Below are positions 21,379 to 34,020 of a stretch of DNA of 64,000 nt, piece by piece. The notes under the pieces are model-generated. The model made no database searches. It had not been told where the DNA came from and saw nothing but the letters and a program-made list of their open reading frames with translations. Origin of the DNA: Macrostomum hystrix (taxonomy: Eukaryota > Platyhelminthes > Macrostomidae); assembly GCA_950097015.1 (NCBI GenBank), contig CATNEN010000002.1, forward strand, positions 868,001 through 932,000, written 5' to 3'. The translations under genes and the position numbers were made by a program. Each line of letters begins with the position of its first letter. The stretch's first letter is position 1.

Positions 21379-21885
21379 CTCAGGTTTTCGCATAGCTCGA
21401 AGCATTAGTAGTACAGAACTTACTACAAACTTATTTGTCCTGCAAACTGTACATCGCTAATGTATTCTCTTTTTACAATCCCTATTGCTTTCCACACGTT
21501 AGCAAAAACAGGTCTTCTATTCTATTCCCCTTACCCACCTTATCCCTAATCATCCATTATAATCAGCCTACGCATTCCCCCCGTGCACTCATTGAAGTCG
21601 TTAAAGTGCAAAACAGCTGCTCAGAATAATTACGAAGCAACAGCTGAGAGACGTCAAGCGGAAAAACAATGCGAATCTCATTGAAAACAAATCCGGCCCA
21701 GTTTACTTCAGTTTGAAAAAAGGACAAATCAAAAGACCAGTCTGTTAGCTTGCTTGCTACAAATTTCCGAATGGAAGGGATTATTATACAATTATAATAA
21801 TAATAGTAAGTATAAAAGGCTCAATGTAAGGCAGATGTTACTTGTACCCTTGTTCCAAATCCGATATTTCTCCATGTTTTATTAC
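21379..21885. other. Spacer, no gene seen
   Basis: No recognisable feature. Confidence 0.4.
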
Positions 21886-22620
21886 CTGTCTTATCTACCC
21901 CTGTCTGATCTACCCCCTGTCTTATCTACCCCCTGTCTTATCTACCCCCTGTCTTATCTACCCCCTGTCTTATCTACCTGTCTTATCTACCCCCTGTCTT
22001 ATCTACCCCCTGTCTTATCTACCCCCTGTCTTATCTACCCCCTGTCTGATCTACCCCGTCTTATCTACCCCCTGTCCTATCTACCCCCTGTCTTATCTAC
22101 CCACTGTCTTATCTACCCCTGTCTTATCTACCCACTATCTGATCTACCCCCTGTCTGATCTACCCACTGTCTGATCTACCCCCTGTCTGATCTACCCACT
22201 GTCTCATCTACCCCCTGTCTGATCTACCCCCTGTCTTATCTACCCACTGTCTTATCTACCCCTGTCTTATCTCTATCCTGTTTCAGCTCTCCCCTGTCTC
22301 GTCTCTCCCGATCTTAGCTCTCAAGATCTTATTTCTCCCGTCTTATCTACCCACTGTCTTATCTACCCCCTGTCTCATCTCTCACCTTCCTCATCTCTCC
22401 TGACATTATCCTTTACTGTCTTATCTCTCTCCTCTCTCGTATCTCATCCCTCCCGATCTCATTTCTCTCGATCCTATGTTTCCCCTGTCTCATCTCTCCC
22501 CTGTCTCATCTCTCCCCTGTCTCATCTCTCCCCTGTCTCATCTCTCCCCTGTCTCATCTCTACCCTGTCTCATCTCTCCCCTGTCTCATCTCTCCCCTGT
22601 CTAATCTCTCCCAGTCGAAT
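21886..22620 (+). repeat. Minisatellite, 17-bp unit grading into ~16-bp units
   Basis: The left part is TCTACCCCCTGTCTTAT; the right part, after about 22260, becomes TCTCTCCCCTGTCTCA. Pyrimidine-rich on the + strand. Confidence 0.9.
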
Positions 22621-23458
22621 CTAGCCCACTGCAATGTGTTAGCCCGCAAGCCATGAAAAGTTTCTGACCCATATCAAAGTCGATCGATGTCAAAATAATT
22701 CGCACGCAGGACGAATAAACAAACCTTAATTATATTTTCTCTAGACTGACGGTGAGACAGATGGAACAGACACCAGAATAAATCATTTGAAAGTCCAATC
22801 AATATTTAATTGACATGAGATGCCTGTCTGGCTATCGATCGACAGTGTGCAACTTGTCCAAGATTTGGTGGGAAAATATTGTGTTGTCAATTCCTGTTAG
22901 CACCAGCTGCCAGTCAACAGTCTGATAAACTGATTTTCTTCTGAATTTTTTGCTATTTAGTATTTTTTCTTTGCTTCTGTACACAAGAATATCTTTATAA
23001 TAGAGACATTGTCTAGCTTTTCCCTGGCCGAAATCTCCCAAGTCATTCTATCATTCTTCCCATCGCTATTTCGATCCCATATTCTATTTCAGTCTTTCAC
23101 AAGCAAAAGTGCAATGCCTCTGCAGTGCGAGTATCAGATTTGTCACTGCGAAATTCCTAACAAAAGCCTTCCCATCACGCCAGCCGTTTGGTTCTAGCCA
23201 GGATCATGCAGCAGCAGCAGCAGCAAAGGCAGCCGTGTAGACCTACTTTAGGCCGCCGGCGTTTGCTTTGATCTTCTTTCGTGCCATCGTGCCATGTCAT
23301 GTCCGAGCATCTGTCCCAGTTACTAAAACACCCTTACCCCTATTCGCATAGCTGTGTTAGCTAGAGCTGTCATTCTTCATCATTCTTTGGGAAAAAAAAT
23401 CCCGAGATAATCAGTGCGGGAAAGAGTTCGTGTGTTCAAAACGTTTGACACTTTACAA
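22621..23458. other. Spacer where array strand polarity switches
   Basis: Unique sequence with one CAG run at about 23210-23224. All arrays from 17.2 kb up to here are pyrimidine-rich on +, and all from here to 34.8 kb are purine-rich on +. Confidence 0.5.
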
Positions 23459-24416
23459 GATACTAGAGATGAGACTGGAGATGAGACTGGAGATGAGACT
23501 GGAGATGAGACCGGAGATGAGACTGGAGATGAGACCGGAGATGAGACTGGAGATGAGACCGGAGATGAGACTGGAGATGAGACTGGAGATGAGACCGGAG
23601 ATGAGACTGGAGATGAGACTGGAGATGAGACTGGAGATGAGACTGGAGATGAGACCGGAGATGAGACTGGAGATGAGACTGGAGATGAGACTGAAGATGA
23701 GACTGGAGATGAGACTGGAGATGAGACTGGAGATGAGACTGGAGATGAGACCGGAGATGAGACTGGAGATGAGACCGGAGATGAGACTGGAGATGAGACT
23801 GGAGATGAGACTGGAGATGAGACTGGAGATGAGACCGGAGATGAGACTGGAGATGAGACTGGAGATAAGACTGGAGATGAGACAGGAGATGAGACAGGAG
23901 ATGAAACTAGAGATGAGACTGGAGATGAGACAGGAGATGAGACTGGAGATGAGACAGGAGATGAGACTAGAGATGATACTGGAGATGAGACTGGAGATGA
24001 GACTGGAGATGAGACTGGAGATGAGACTGGAGATGAGACTGGAGATGAGACTGGAGATGAGGCAAGAGATTTGAGATCTAGGGCGAGACAGGAGATGAGA
24101 CTGGAGATGAGACAGGAGATTAAACTGGAGATGAGACAGGAGATGAGACTGGAGATGAGACTGGAGATGAGACAGGAGATAAGACTGGAGATGAGACAGG
24201 AGATGAGGCAAGAGATTTGAGATTTAGGGCGAGACTGGAGATGAGACTGGAGATGAGACTGGAGATGAGACCGGAGATGAGACTGGAGATGAGACTGGAG
24301 ATAAGACTGGAGATGAGACAGGAGATGAGACAGGAGATGAAACTAGAGATGAGACTGGAGATGAGACAGGAGATGAGGCAAGAGATTTGAGATTTAGGGC
24401 GAGACAGGAGATGAGA
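23459..24416 (+). repeat. Minisatellite, 12-bp unit with higher-order structure
   Basis: The unit is GATGAGACTGGA (frame DETG). In the right part a 30-bp interruption containing GGCAAGAGATTTGAGAT recurs at about 24061, 24208 and 24378. A variant-rich ~85 bp block at 23858 is repeated at 24296. Confidence 0.95.
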
Positions 24417-25478
24417 CCATAAGTGACAAAAAACTGAAACACAAGTTGATAAATCGATTCTCCAGCCGCATAATTCCATTGACGCCCCAGCTGCCACAGC
24501 GGAAAGGGTGCAACAGTGGAGTCACGGGCGCGACCCTGGGGGGGTAGGCCGTCCTCTCTGCTCAGGCAGATCTCCAACTTAGCTGAGCACAGTGGGGATC
24601 AGTCAGTGACTTGCCTGGGAGGGTCTGACTGCATCTGCAGCTACTGAGGAATCCTCCAGCACCAAGTGCGTGACTCAGCCAGTTCTATTTTTAGCGCAAC
24701 CAAGTCGCTTTCTAAAATCCCTCGTGACTAAAACCGAAATTCCAAACTCTCGCGCCAGAAATCTCCCCTTTACGATTTGTCCAACGCGTGGCCCTCATGG
24801 GGCTTCGTAAAGCTGCCTTCCCAGCGCCATTGGGATTGGCTGGCCGAACCCACCCTTGTCCCCTGATCCTCTTCCTCATTTTCCCCGCATGGGAGAGCAG
24901 AATCTAATAAGTAGTGGGCGCCTTACTTCTCCCACGGGTCGTCCCAGGGTCAGGCCAGGAAAATCCCAAGATCCCACTCTGAAAATTCATCAAATTCAAC
25001 TCGGACTACAGCGTCGTAAACAATCAGCTCTTTGTTTCAATTTTCGAGCTAAAGACTTTGCTTTCACTTGGTCGGCCCATTGGTGAGTGAAAATAACTTC
25101 ATAATATTAATCTCATGCGTTGATTATCTTTACATAATGATAGGATTTGCCATTTGCTAAGTAAAAAATCCCTTAATCATCATTGAATTCCTTGTCATTC
25201 CTAACTAGATTTGTGGATAAACTACTCACTACCCAGTACCAAGCTCTAATGAACTTCCTGCTCTTGACCGCCGCCCTTGAGTCGCTTCCTTTTTGTCTTA
25301 ATGATGCATTGAGTAGTTCTGTACTACATTTTGAGTGCTTCGTCCAGATTGAAGTGGCATTCAGTTCTATATAGGCTGACTTGCTTTTTATAATAATATG
25401 ACGCACATGTGATGTCGCTTTGGGCCAGGGTTTAACAACATTTTGCACTTTTTCTGGATTCATTTTTGTGGATGGACT
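24417..25478. other. Spacer, no gene seen
   Basis: GC content is higher at 24.4-24.9 kb than in other spacers. I found no splice-bounded frame with recognisable domains. Confidence 0.35.
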
Positions 25479-26735
25479 GAGTGAAGTAGAGTGGGTGGAT
25501 ACAGTGAAGTAGAGTGGGTGGACTGAGTGAAGTAGAGTGGGTGGACTGAGTGAAGTAGAGTGGGTGGACTGAGTGAAGTAGAGTGGGTGGACTGAGTGAA
25601 GTGGAGTTGGTGGACTGAGTGAAGTAGAGTGGGTGGACTGAGTGAAGTGGAGTTGGTGGACTGAGTGAAGTGGAGTTGGTGGACTGAGTGAAGTGGAGTT
25701 GGTGGACTGAGTGAAGTAGAGTGGGTGGACTGAGTGAAGTAGAGTTGGTGGACTGAGTGAAGTGGAGTTGGTGGACTGAGTGAAGTGGAGTTGGTGGACT
25801 GAGTGAAGTGGAGTTGGTGGACTGAGTGAAGTGGAGTTGGTGGACTGAGTGAAGTGGAGTTGGTGGACTGAGTGAAGTGGAGTTGGTGGACTGAGTGAAG
25901 TGGAGTTGGTGGACTGAGTGAAGTAGAGTGGGTGGACTGAGTGAAGTGGAGTTGGTGGACTGAGTGAAGTAGAGTGGGTGGACTGAGTGAAGTAGAGTGG
26001 GTGGATACAGTGAAGTAGAGTGGGTGGATACAGTGAAGTAGAGTGGGTGGATACAGTGAAGTAGAGTGGGTGGACTGAGTGAAGTAGAGTGGGTGGACTG
26101 AGTGAAGTAGAGTTGGTGGACTGAGTGAAGTGGAGTTGGTGGACTGAGTGAAGTAGAGTGGGTGGACTGAGTGAAGTGGAGTTGGTGGACTGAGTGAAGT
26201 AGAGTGGGTGGACTGAGTGAAGTAGAGTGGGTGGATACAGTGAAGTAGAGTGGGTGGATACAGTGAAGTAGAGTGGGTGGATACAGTGAAGTAGAGTGGG
26301 TGGATACAGTGAAGTAGAGTGGGTGGATACAGTGAAGTAGAGTGGGTGGATACAGTGAAGTAGAGTGGGTGGATACAGTGAAGTAGAGTGGGTGGACTGA
26401 GTGAAGTAGAGTGGGTGGACTGAGTGAAGTAGAGTTGGTGGACTGAGTGAAGTGGAGTTGGTGGACTGAGTGAAGTAGAGTGGGTGGACTGAGTGAAGTG
26501 GAGTTGGTGGACTGAGTGAAGTAGAGTGGGTGGACTGAGTGAAGTAGAGTGGGTGGATACAGTGAAGTAGAGTGGGTGGATACAGTGAAGTAGAGTGGGT
26601 GGATACAGTGAAGTAGAGTGGGTGGATACAGTGAAGTAGAGTGGGTGGATACAGTGAAGTAGAGTGGGTGGACTGAGTGAAGTAGAGTGGGTGGATACAG
26701 TGAAGTAGAGTGGGTGGATACAGTGAGGCACAGCG
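25479..26735 (+). repeat. Minisatellite, 23-bp unit, ~54 copies
   Basis: Two unit types alternate: GGACTGAGTGAAGTAGAGTG and GGATACAGTGAAGTAGAGTG, each followed by three more bases. A block mixing both types at ~26076-26230 is repeated at ~26395-26545. A 436-codon frame on the minus strand arises because three 23-bp units make 69 bases. Confidence 0.95.
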
Positions 26736-27405
26736 GGTTTAGACTGTGTTAGCGGGTTTAGACCGCACATGTTTATTGCAGTACTCAGTGATCAGTGATC
26801 AGTGATCATATTTTGTTACCACACCCATTCAACTGCGGTAATTGCGCTGCTAATTTATTACCGGACATTGATTGATTTGCAGGCTAAAAATAGAAAAAAC
26901 GGCTGGTAATAAAACCGTGCGAGGTCACACCAGGTCACAGCGGTTTACTCCGACAAGGGTGCAAGCTAGAATAATTTACTGTGTGTCTATCAAAATACTA
27001 ACAGTCGCTTATCAGTGGAGCAGGAAGGGTTCACCGCTTATCAAACACTTTTCTGTTAAATGCTCATTTCTGTATTTGTTTGCAGTCGCATTGCTGGTTG
27101 TTCGTGGAACTGGCTAAGCTCCTATAGTTCCTATTTACCATATTAGGCATATGTGACAAATTAATTTAAGTAGGCCCAATGCTTTTAGTCTGTCAAGATT
27201 TATTAATTTACCTGTGTGCAGTGTGCTGGGTCTAGATGCAACTGTTGCCTTGGCGGCACTGATTGACTATCACTTCCAGAGGAAAGTGAAAGGTGAATGC
27301 TTTGCTATAAATTATTTGGAAGTTGTAAATATTAAGAAAGTACAGACAGTTTATTTATAGACGTATAAAGAATAGAGTGATATGAGAGATAAGGGAAGAT
27401 AGATA
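26736..27405. other. Spacer, no gene seen
   Basis: Includes three tandem AGTGATC motifs near 26788. No gene recognised. Confidence 0.4.
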
Positions 27406-28205
27406 GGAGAGAGTGAGATAGGATAATATGAGATAGAAGAGGGTAAGAGAGGAGAGGGATTAGGGAGAATAGAGATGGGAGAGAGGGAGAGAGGAGAGAA
27501 ATTAGGGAGAATAGAGATAGGAGAGAGGGAGAGAGGAGAGAAATTAGGGAGAATAGAGATAGGAGAGAGTGAGAGAGGAGAGGGATTAGGGAGAATAGAG
27601 ATAGGAGAGAGGGAGAGAGGAGAGAAATTAGGGAGAATAGAGATAGGAGAGAGGGAGAGAGGAGAGAAATTAGGGAGAATAGAGATAGGAGAGAGTGAGA
27701 GAGGAGAGGGATTAGGGAGAATAGAGATAGGAGAGAGGGAGAGAGGAGAGGGATTAGGGAGAATAGAGATAGGAGAGAGGGAGAGAGGAGAGAAATTAGG
27801 GAGAATAGAGATAGGAGAGAGTGAGAGAGGAGATGGATTAGGGAGAATAGAGATAGGAGAGAGTGAGAGAGGAGAGGGATTAGGGAGAATAGAGATAGGA
27901 GAGAGGGAGACAGGAGAGGGATTAGGGAGAATAGAGATAGGAGAGAGGGAGACAGGAGAGGGATTAGGGAGAATAGAGATAGGAGAGAGGGAGAGAGGAG
28001 AGAAATTAGGGAGAATAGAGATAGGAGAGAGTGAGAGAGGAGAGAAATTAGGGAGAATAGAGATAGGAGAGAGTGAGAGAGGAGAGAAATTAGGGAGAAT
28101 AGAGATAGGAGAGAGTGAGAGAGGAGAGAAATTAGGGAGAATAGAGATAGGAGAGAGTGAGAGAGGAGAGGGATTAGGGAGAATAGAGATAGGAGAGAGG
28201 AAGAT
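27406..28205 (+). repeat. Minisatellite, 42-bp unit
   Basis: Each unit contains TAGGGAGAATAGAGATAGGA followed by a GAGAG-rich part with variable positions. Almost pure purine on +. Confidence 0.95.
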
Positions 28206-29080
28206 TAGACATGGGAAATGGGAGACGGGAGAGTGGAAGATAGGCGAGGGGAGTTTGGGATGTGGGGGATTGCAGATAAGAGAGGGAGATGGGACAGAGG
28301 GAGACAGTATAATGTTATTATGTCTGTGAATGTGAGTATATAATCATAGGATTGGACCAATGCAAAGCTAATTGAGTCCTGTAACCTGAGCGGCTCAAAG
28401 GCGAGCTGAAAAACTTTCTCTACCATTAGACGGTGCGGGGGCTGGGATTTTTTCGAATGGGATTTTTATGGGAAATACGCGGCCCCTTTGCTATGAAAGG
28501 GGATATATTTTCGGAAGAGTCTGCCCTACTTTTCACAATTATTTATTTATACCTGCCATTGTAGAATACTAGCTAGCTGCTACCTTTCTACCCTAGTCAA
28601 AAGTCGAGTGGATCGAGGAACTTACTGGGCGGTTACTGAGGTAGCGAAGGGGGAGACGGGGGAGAGGCAAGTTTGCCAGCTCGTACAACAGAATATTCGG
28701 CCATATAGTTAGGGAAAATATTGACCTTCAAGCTTCCTGCGCTTCTCCCCATCCTGCCTGGATTCCAAGAAACACAACTCCCAAGCTGTGACCCCCGCAT
28801 ATAAAACTCTCCGCCCCAACCTGGAGGCAGAAATTGATGACTGGAATTTTCCCATGTAGTTGCTAGAGGTAGCAAACCTGCTATAGCTGATGTAGGATGT
28901 CATTTGATGTCTTTACAGATGTCAGTCCTGCTTCTCATCTCTATGTGTTTGCGCACCTGCAGGTGTCAATCATGCCCGCCACGTGTGTGATTGGGCTGGA
29001 TTAGTTGGAATTCTCAGGAAATTAGTTTGTTTTCTAATGATCGAGCGCGATGTGTCACCGCGATTCGAATCCACGCTTTT
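28206..29080. other. Spacer, no gene seen
   Basis: No domain or RNA gene recognised. Confidence 0.4.
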
Positions 29081-29900
29081 GAAGGGTTTTGGATTTCAGA
29101 TTTAGAATCGGGATTTTTCGGAATCGGGATTACGAATCGGGATTTAGAATTGGGATTTGTTATTAAAAGTTGAAATTTTTAACTCAAACATAGGATTTGG
29201 ATTCCTAAATTGGGATTTTAAATAGAATCCAATTGGGATTTTTCGGAATAGGGATTTTCAACACAGAATTAGGTTTTATACTCAGAAGTGGGATTTTGAT
29301 TCAGAAGTGGGATTTTACTCGTAGATTCAGAAGTGGGATTTTAGATTCAGAAGTGGGATTTTACTCGTAGATTCAGAAGTGGGATTTTAGATTCAGAAGT
29401 GGGATTTTTTGGAATCGGAGTTAAAGATTTTAAATTGGGATTTTTTATTCGAAGTTGAGATTTTAAACTCAAATATGGAATTTGGATTCCTAAATTGGGA
29501 TTTTAAATGGAATACAAGTTGGGATTTTCCGGAATTGGGATTTTTAACTCAGAATTTAGGTTTTAGATTTAGAAGTGGGATTTCAGATTTAGAAGTGGGA
29601 TTTTAGATTCAGAAGTGGGATTTCAGATTTAGAAGTGGGATTTTAGATTCAGAAGTGGCATTTTAGATTCAGAAGTGGGATTTTTGGAATCGGGATTAAA
29701 TATTTAGAATTGGGATTTTAACATCAAATATGGGATTTGGATTACTAAATGGGATTTTAAATAGAATACAAGTTGGGATTTTTTGTAATAGGGATTTTTA
29801 ACACAGAATTGGGTTTTCGATACAAAAAGTGATTTTAGATGCAGAAACGGGACTCGAGATGCAGAATTGGGATCTTTAATTCTTTTTGGGATTTCAAATT
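29081..29900 (+). repeat. Degenerate minisatellite, ~20-bp unit
   Basis: Units resemble GATTCAGAAGTGGGATTTTA. Larger blocks with GGAATCGG and AAATTGGGATTTT recur about every 280 bp (near 29110, 29410 and 29690). Confidence 0.85.
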
Positions 29901-30428
29901 AACAATTCAGAACTCAGGATTTAGGATTAAGCAAATATTTGATCTCAGACATGAATTTAGTTGATTCTAGTTTGAGTCGAATCGTCCTGAATCTTTGAAA
30001 AGTGAAACGGAAGTATTTCAGTTGCAACATATTTCTCAAAGAGTCAGAAAACAGGTTTGAAGATTTCTAAGGATCCCGGAAGTCTTCAATCAGCGCCAGC
30101 TGCGGGCACCCTTATTATGCGGTATTTCAGTTTCAGGACAGTCACAAAAATAAATGGGTCAGCGCGGGTAGACTAATGTATTTTCCCCTCGAAAATATTG
30201 CAGGTGTGCTCAAAACAGGCAGCTAGGACACTGCTGTACATCAGTTCTCAACAGTTCTCAGTCTAAATTTTTTAGTCTCGCTGAGCACACAGGGGAATAA
30301 TAAGTTTTCGTTATTTGGACTCGCTCGGGGCAATGTTAAAACTATCCATTCAAAATGCTCTGCTTGCTTACTGGAATGTCCAAATGCTTCAATGAGGTTT
30401 CGTTTTTCTCCTCGGTAAAATTTACTGA
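29901..30428. other. Spacer, no gene seen
   Basis: No recognisable feature. Confidence 0.4.
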
Positions 30429-31785
30429 CTGATTGAGGGTAAAAATGAGAATGTAGAGACGGAGAGAGTAGGAAGTAGAGAGGGGAAGAGAGAGTAGAGA
30501 GGGGGAGGAGGAAGTAGAGACGGAGAGGAGGAAGTAGAGAGGGAGAGGAGGAAGTAGAGAGGGAGAGAGGAGGAAGTAGAGAGGGAGAGGAGGAAGTAGA
30601 GAGGGAGAGGAGGAAGTAGAGAGGGGGAGGAGGAAGTAAAGACGGAGAGGAGGAAGTAGAGAGGGAGAGGAGGAAGTAGAGAGGGAGAGGAGGAAGTAGA
30701 GAGGGAGAGGAGGAAGTAGAGAGGGAGAGGAGGAAGTAGAGAGGGAGAGGAGGAAGTAGAGACGGAGAGGAGGAAGTAGAGAGGGAGAGAGGAGGAAGTA
30801 GAGAGGGAGAGGAGGAAGTAGAGAGGGAGAGGAGGAAGTAGAGACGAAGAGAGGAGGAAGTAGAGAGGGGAAGAGAGAGTAGAGAGGGGGAGGAGGAAGT
30901 AGAGACGGAGAGGAGGAAGTAGAGAGGGAGAGGAGGAAGTAGAGAGGGAGAGAGGAGGAAGTAGAGAGGGAGAGGAGGAAGTAGAGAGGGAGAGGAGGAA
31001 GTAGAGAGGGGGAGGAGGAAGTAAAGACGGAGAGGAGGAAGTAGAGAGGGAGAGGAGGAAGTAGAGAGGGAGAGGAGGAAGTAGAGAGGGAGAGGAGGAA
31101 GTAGAGAGGGAGAGGAGGAAGTAGAGAGGGAGAGGAGGAAGTAGAGAGGGAGAGGAGGAAGTAGAGACGGAGAGGAGGAAGTAGAGAGGGAGAGAGGAGG
31201 AAGTAGAGAGGGAGAGGAGGAAGTAGAGAGGGAGAGGAGGAAGTAGAGACGGAGAGGAGGAAGTAGAGAGGGAGAGGAGGAAGTAGAGAGGGAGAGGAGG
31301 AAGTAGAGACGGAGAGGAGGAAGTAGAGAGGGAGAGGAGGAAGTAGAGACGGAGAGGAGGAAGTAGAGAGGGAGAGAGGAGGAAGTAGAGAGGGAGAGGA
31401 GGAAGTAGAGAGGGAGAGGAGGAAGTAGAGACGGAGAGGAGGAAGTAGAGAGGGAGAGGAGGAAGTAGAGAGGGAGAGGAGGAAGTAGAGAGGGAGAGGA
31501 GGAAGTAGAGAGGGAGAGGAGGAAGTAGAGAGGGAGAGGAGGAAGTAGAGACGGAGAGGAGGAAGTAGAGAGGGAGAGAGGAGGAAGTAGAGAGGGAGAG
31601 GAGGAAGTAGAGAGGGAGAGGAGGAAGTAGAGACGGAGAGGAGGAAGTAGAGAGGGAGAGGAGGAAGTAGAGAGGGAGAGGAGGAAGTAGAGAGGGAGAG
31701 GAGGAAGTAGAGAGGGAGAGGAGGAAGTAGAGAGGGAGAGGAGGAAGTAGAGAGGGAGAGGAGGAAGTGGAGATGGAAGAGAGAG
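30429..31785 (+). repeat. Minisatellite, 20-bp unit, ~67 copies
   Basis: The unit is GGAGGAAGTAGAGAGGGAGA. The block starting AGAGGGGAAGAGAGAGTAGA at ~30478 recurs at ~30866, showing a ~389 bp internal duplication. The long minus-strand frame is a by-product of the repeat. Confidence 0.95.
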
Positions 31786-32122
31786 GTGTTGAGAATGACA
31801 AAGAAGGTGATAAAAATGTAATGGTGTACGGAGACTGAGAAATTGAAGTCGTTAGCAATATTGCGATATCTGGTAAATATTTGTTCTCTTGAAATCTTAG
31901 ACTCGGCCTAGACTCATCTAAGCAAATAAACACTCAAGTTTTTACTGCGAGGCTAAAGGCGAGACAGGCTGTGTGTACAGTGGCGTTGCAGTGAGAGATA
32001 CAGAGCATTGTACCAGAGTGAAGTGTGTACTCTATCTGTTTCCCATCTAAATTTAGCCGAAATTCAACCTGTACTTATCATCACCTATGGGCTTAGTTTA
32101 AGGGAAAACAAAACTTTGCTCG
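31786..32122. other. Spacer, no gene seen
   Basis: No recognisable feature. Confidence 0.4.
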
Positions 32123-32325
32123 GGATTCGAGGAATCGGGATTCGAGGAATCGGGATTCGAGGAATCGGGATTCGAGGAATCGGGATTCGAGGAATCGGGA
32201 TTCGAGGAATCGGGATTCGAGGAATCGGGATTCGAGGAATCGGGATTCGAGGAATCGGGATTCGAGGAATCGGGATTCGAGGAATCGGGATTCGAGGAAT
32301 CGGGATTCGAGGAATCGGGATTCTA
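32123..32325 (+). repeat. Minisatellite, 15-bp unit, ~13 identical copies
   Basis: ATTCGAGGAATCGGG repeats without a visible mismatch, the most homogeneous array here. This suggests recent expansion. Confidence 0.97.
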
Positions 32326-33030
32326 ATTTGAGCGCTGTTTTCCCAATCACCATTTTCAGACTCTCTGTAAGGGTGGGATCAGTCACTCACTGAAATCTAT
32401 TTTGCTGCCAGGGCTTAGGACTTGTCATAGAGTCGGGATTTGTAGCCAGGAAAATCCCAACGGCTTTGGAAGGCAGTCAATAACTCAGCAATGATCCTAC
32501 TGAGCTATACTGTTGTGCAACTAAATCCCAATTCAACTGCTTGTAAATAGGAGTTACTTAGCGACTTACGCCGGGCAAAAACAAAATAAAAAATACTTAT
32601 TTTTAGTTTTGCTTCTTCATATTTACCCGACAATTTGTTTTACTTCTTTTTTATTCTTTGGTTTTATTGCCAAATGTTTTGTTGACATTTACAAGATCAG
32701 AAAATCATACTCCAGCTATACTACTTACATGGCTCAGCAGAAGTAGTGTCATTTTTTCAAACTAAATCGTAAATGATTCTTTTATATTGTTTAGATTTTT
32801 TTAAATGCTGTAAATTCAACGAAATTCGATGCTGAAAAATAGCAAACAGGAAGGAAAACGATACTATTTTAACAGAAAATTGTAGCAAAATGTAGACAGC
32901 AACACCAAGCAATGTCTATGCCTTGCTGCTGCTTCAAGGCTTTAAAGGAAACTTAGAGATTGTGGTCAAGAAAGTAGAAAATTGAATAGTGAAAGTGAGT
33001 TTAAAATTGTGAGACTGAGAGTCATCGGGT
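32326..33030. other. Spacer, no gene seen
   Basis: AT-rich. No recognisable feature. Confidence 0.4.
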
Positions 33031-33117
33031 GAGGGTGATTTAGAGTGAGAGTGAGAGTGTTTGAGAGTGAGAGTGAGAGTGAGAGTGTTTGAGAGTGAGA
33101 GTGAGAGTGAGAGTGTT

Positions 33118-33155
<38 letters not shown>

Positions 33156-33195
33156 TTTGAGAGTGAGAGTGAGAGTGTTTGAGAGTGAGAGTGTT

Positions 33196-33227
<32 letters not shown>

Positions 33228-33229
33228 TT

Positions 33230-33261
<32 letters not shown>

Positions 33262-33291
33262 TTTGAGAGTGAGAGTGAGAGTGAGAGTGTT

Positions 33292-33329
<38 letters not shown>

Positions 33330-33369
33330 TTTGAGAGTGAGAGTGAGAGTGTTTGAGAGTGAGAGTGTT

Positions 33370-33401
<32 letters not shown>

Positions 33402-33403
33402 TT

Positions 33404-33444
<41 letters not shown>

Positions 33445-33448
33445 ACAA
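33031..33448 (+). repeat. Hexanucleotide array GAGAGT with GTTTGA punctuation
   Basis: Runs of two to six GAGAGT-type hexamers are separated by a GTTTGA hexamer. The punctuation pattern itself is duplicated (from ~33110 and again from ~33290). Confidence 0.95.
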
Positions 33449-34020
33449 GAAAGAATTTCAGTTAAGGTTCATTAACAGTTAAGGTGACAGAGCTTGTGAC
33501 AGACAATGAGACAGTAATTGTGCGACACAGAGCAAATACAAGATTGCTAATTGTTACAAATCTGGTAGCGAACAGTGAAAGGATCGCTAGTCGCTATAGT
33601 TGCTAAAAGTAAATACTTTTCAGTAAAATTCAGAGTGTGTGTGAAACAGGATATTCTGAATTTTTTCTTAGCCAGGGACACCGTTAGGCGCAATATATTT
33701 TTTACGATTCAGACCCACGTCACCACACTAAATTTTTTTTCTCTGCCCACGCCAGCGGAATATAAAATGTGACCATTTTTGTTAAGTTCATTAGGACACG
33801 AAAATGACGTAGAAATGTTGGATAAAAATACCCCGCTTAATGGAGTTGGGAATTGAAGATTCACAGGAAAATTAGGCGCTAGAATTCGCTTCTGCCTTTT
33901 TATCTTCTTTTTTTCTTAATTGATCGGCGCCATTTGAAGATTTTCTTCGTGAATTCCTGCGATATGCAGGGATAATTTAAGATTAGTCATATCTAGGGAT
34001 TAACGGCTTACCAAACATTG
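33449..34020. other. Spacer, no gene seen
   Basis: No recognisable feature. Confidence 0.4.

Noticed and set aside
23414-24220. Acidic DETG-repeat frame
   Set aside because: A 12-bp minisatellite; the frame does not connect to credible exons.
24417-25478. Possible gene in the GC-richer spacer
   Set aside because: No frame with splice sites and recognisable protein similarity was found.
25460-26770. 436-codon minus-strand frame
   Set aside because: It is produced by a 23-bp unit read through all three frames (23-residue period). No domain, no splice context.
30422-31933. 503-codon minus-strand frame
   Set aside because: Leu/Ser/Pro repeat from the 20-bp purine array; a compositional artefact.
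32123-32325. CRISPR-like array
   Set aside because: Direct tandem repeats without spacers in animal-type DNA; a minisatellite.
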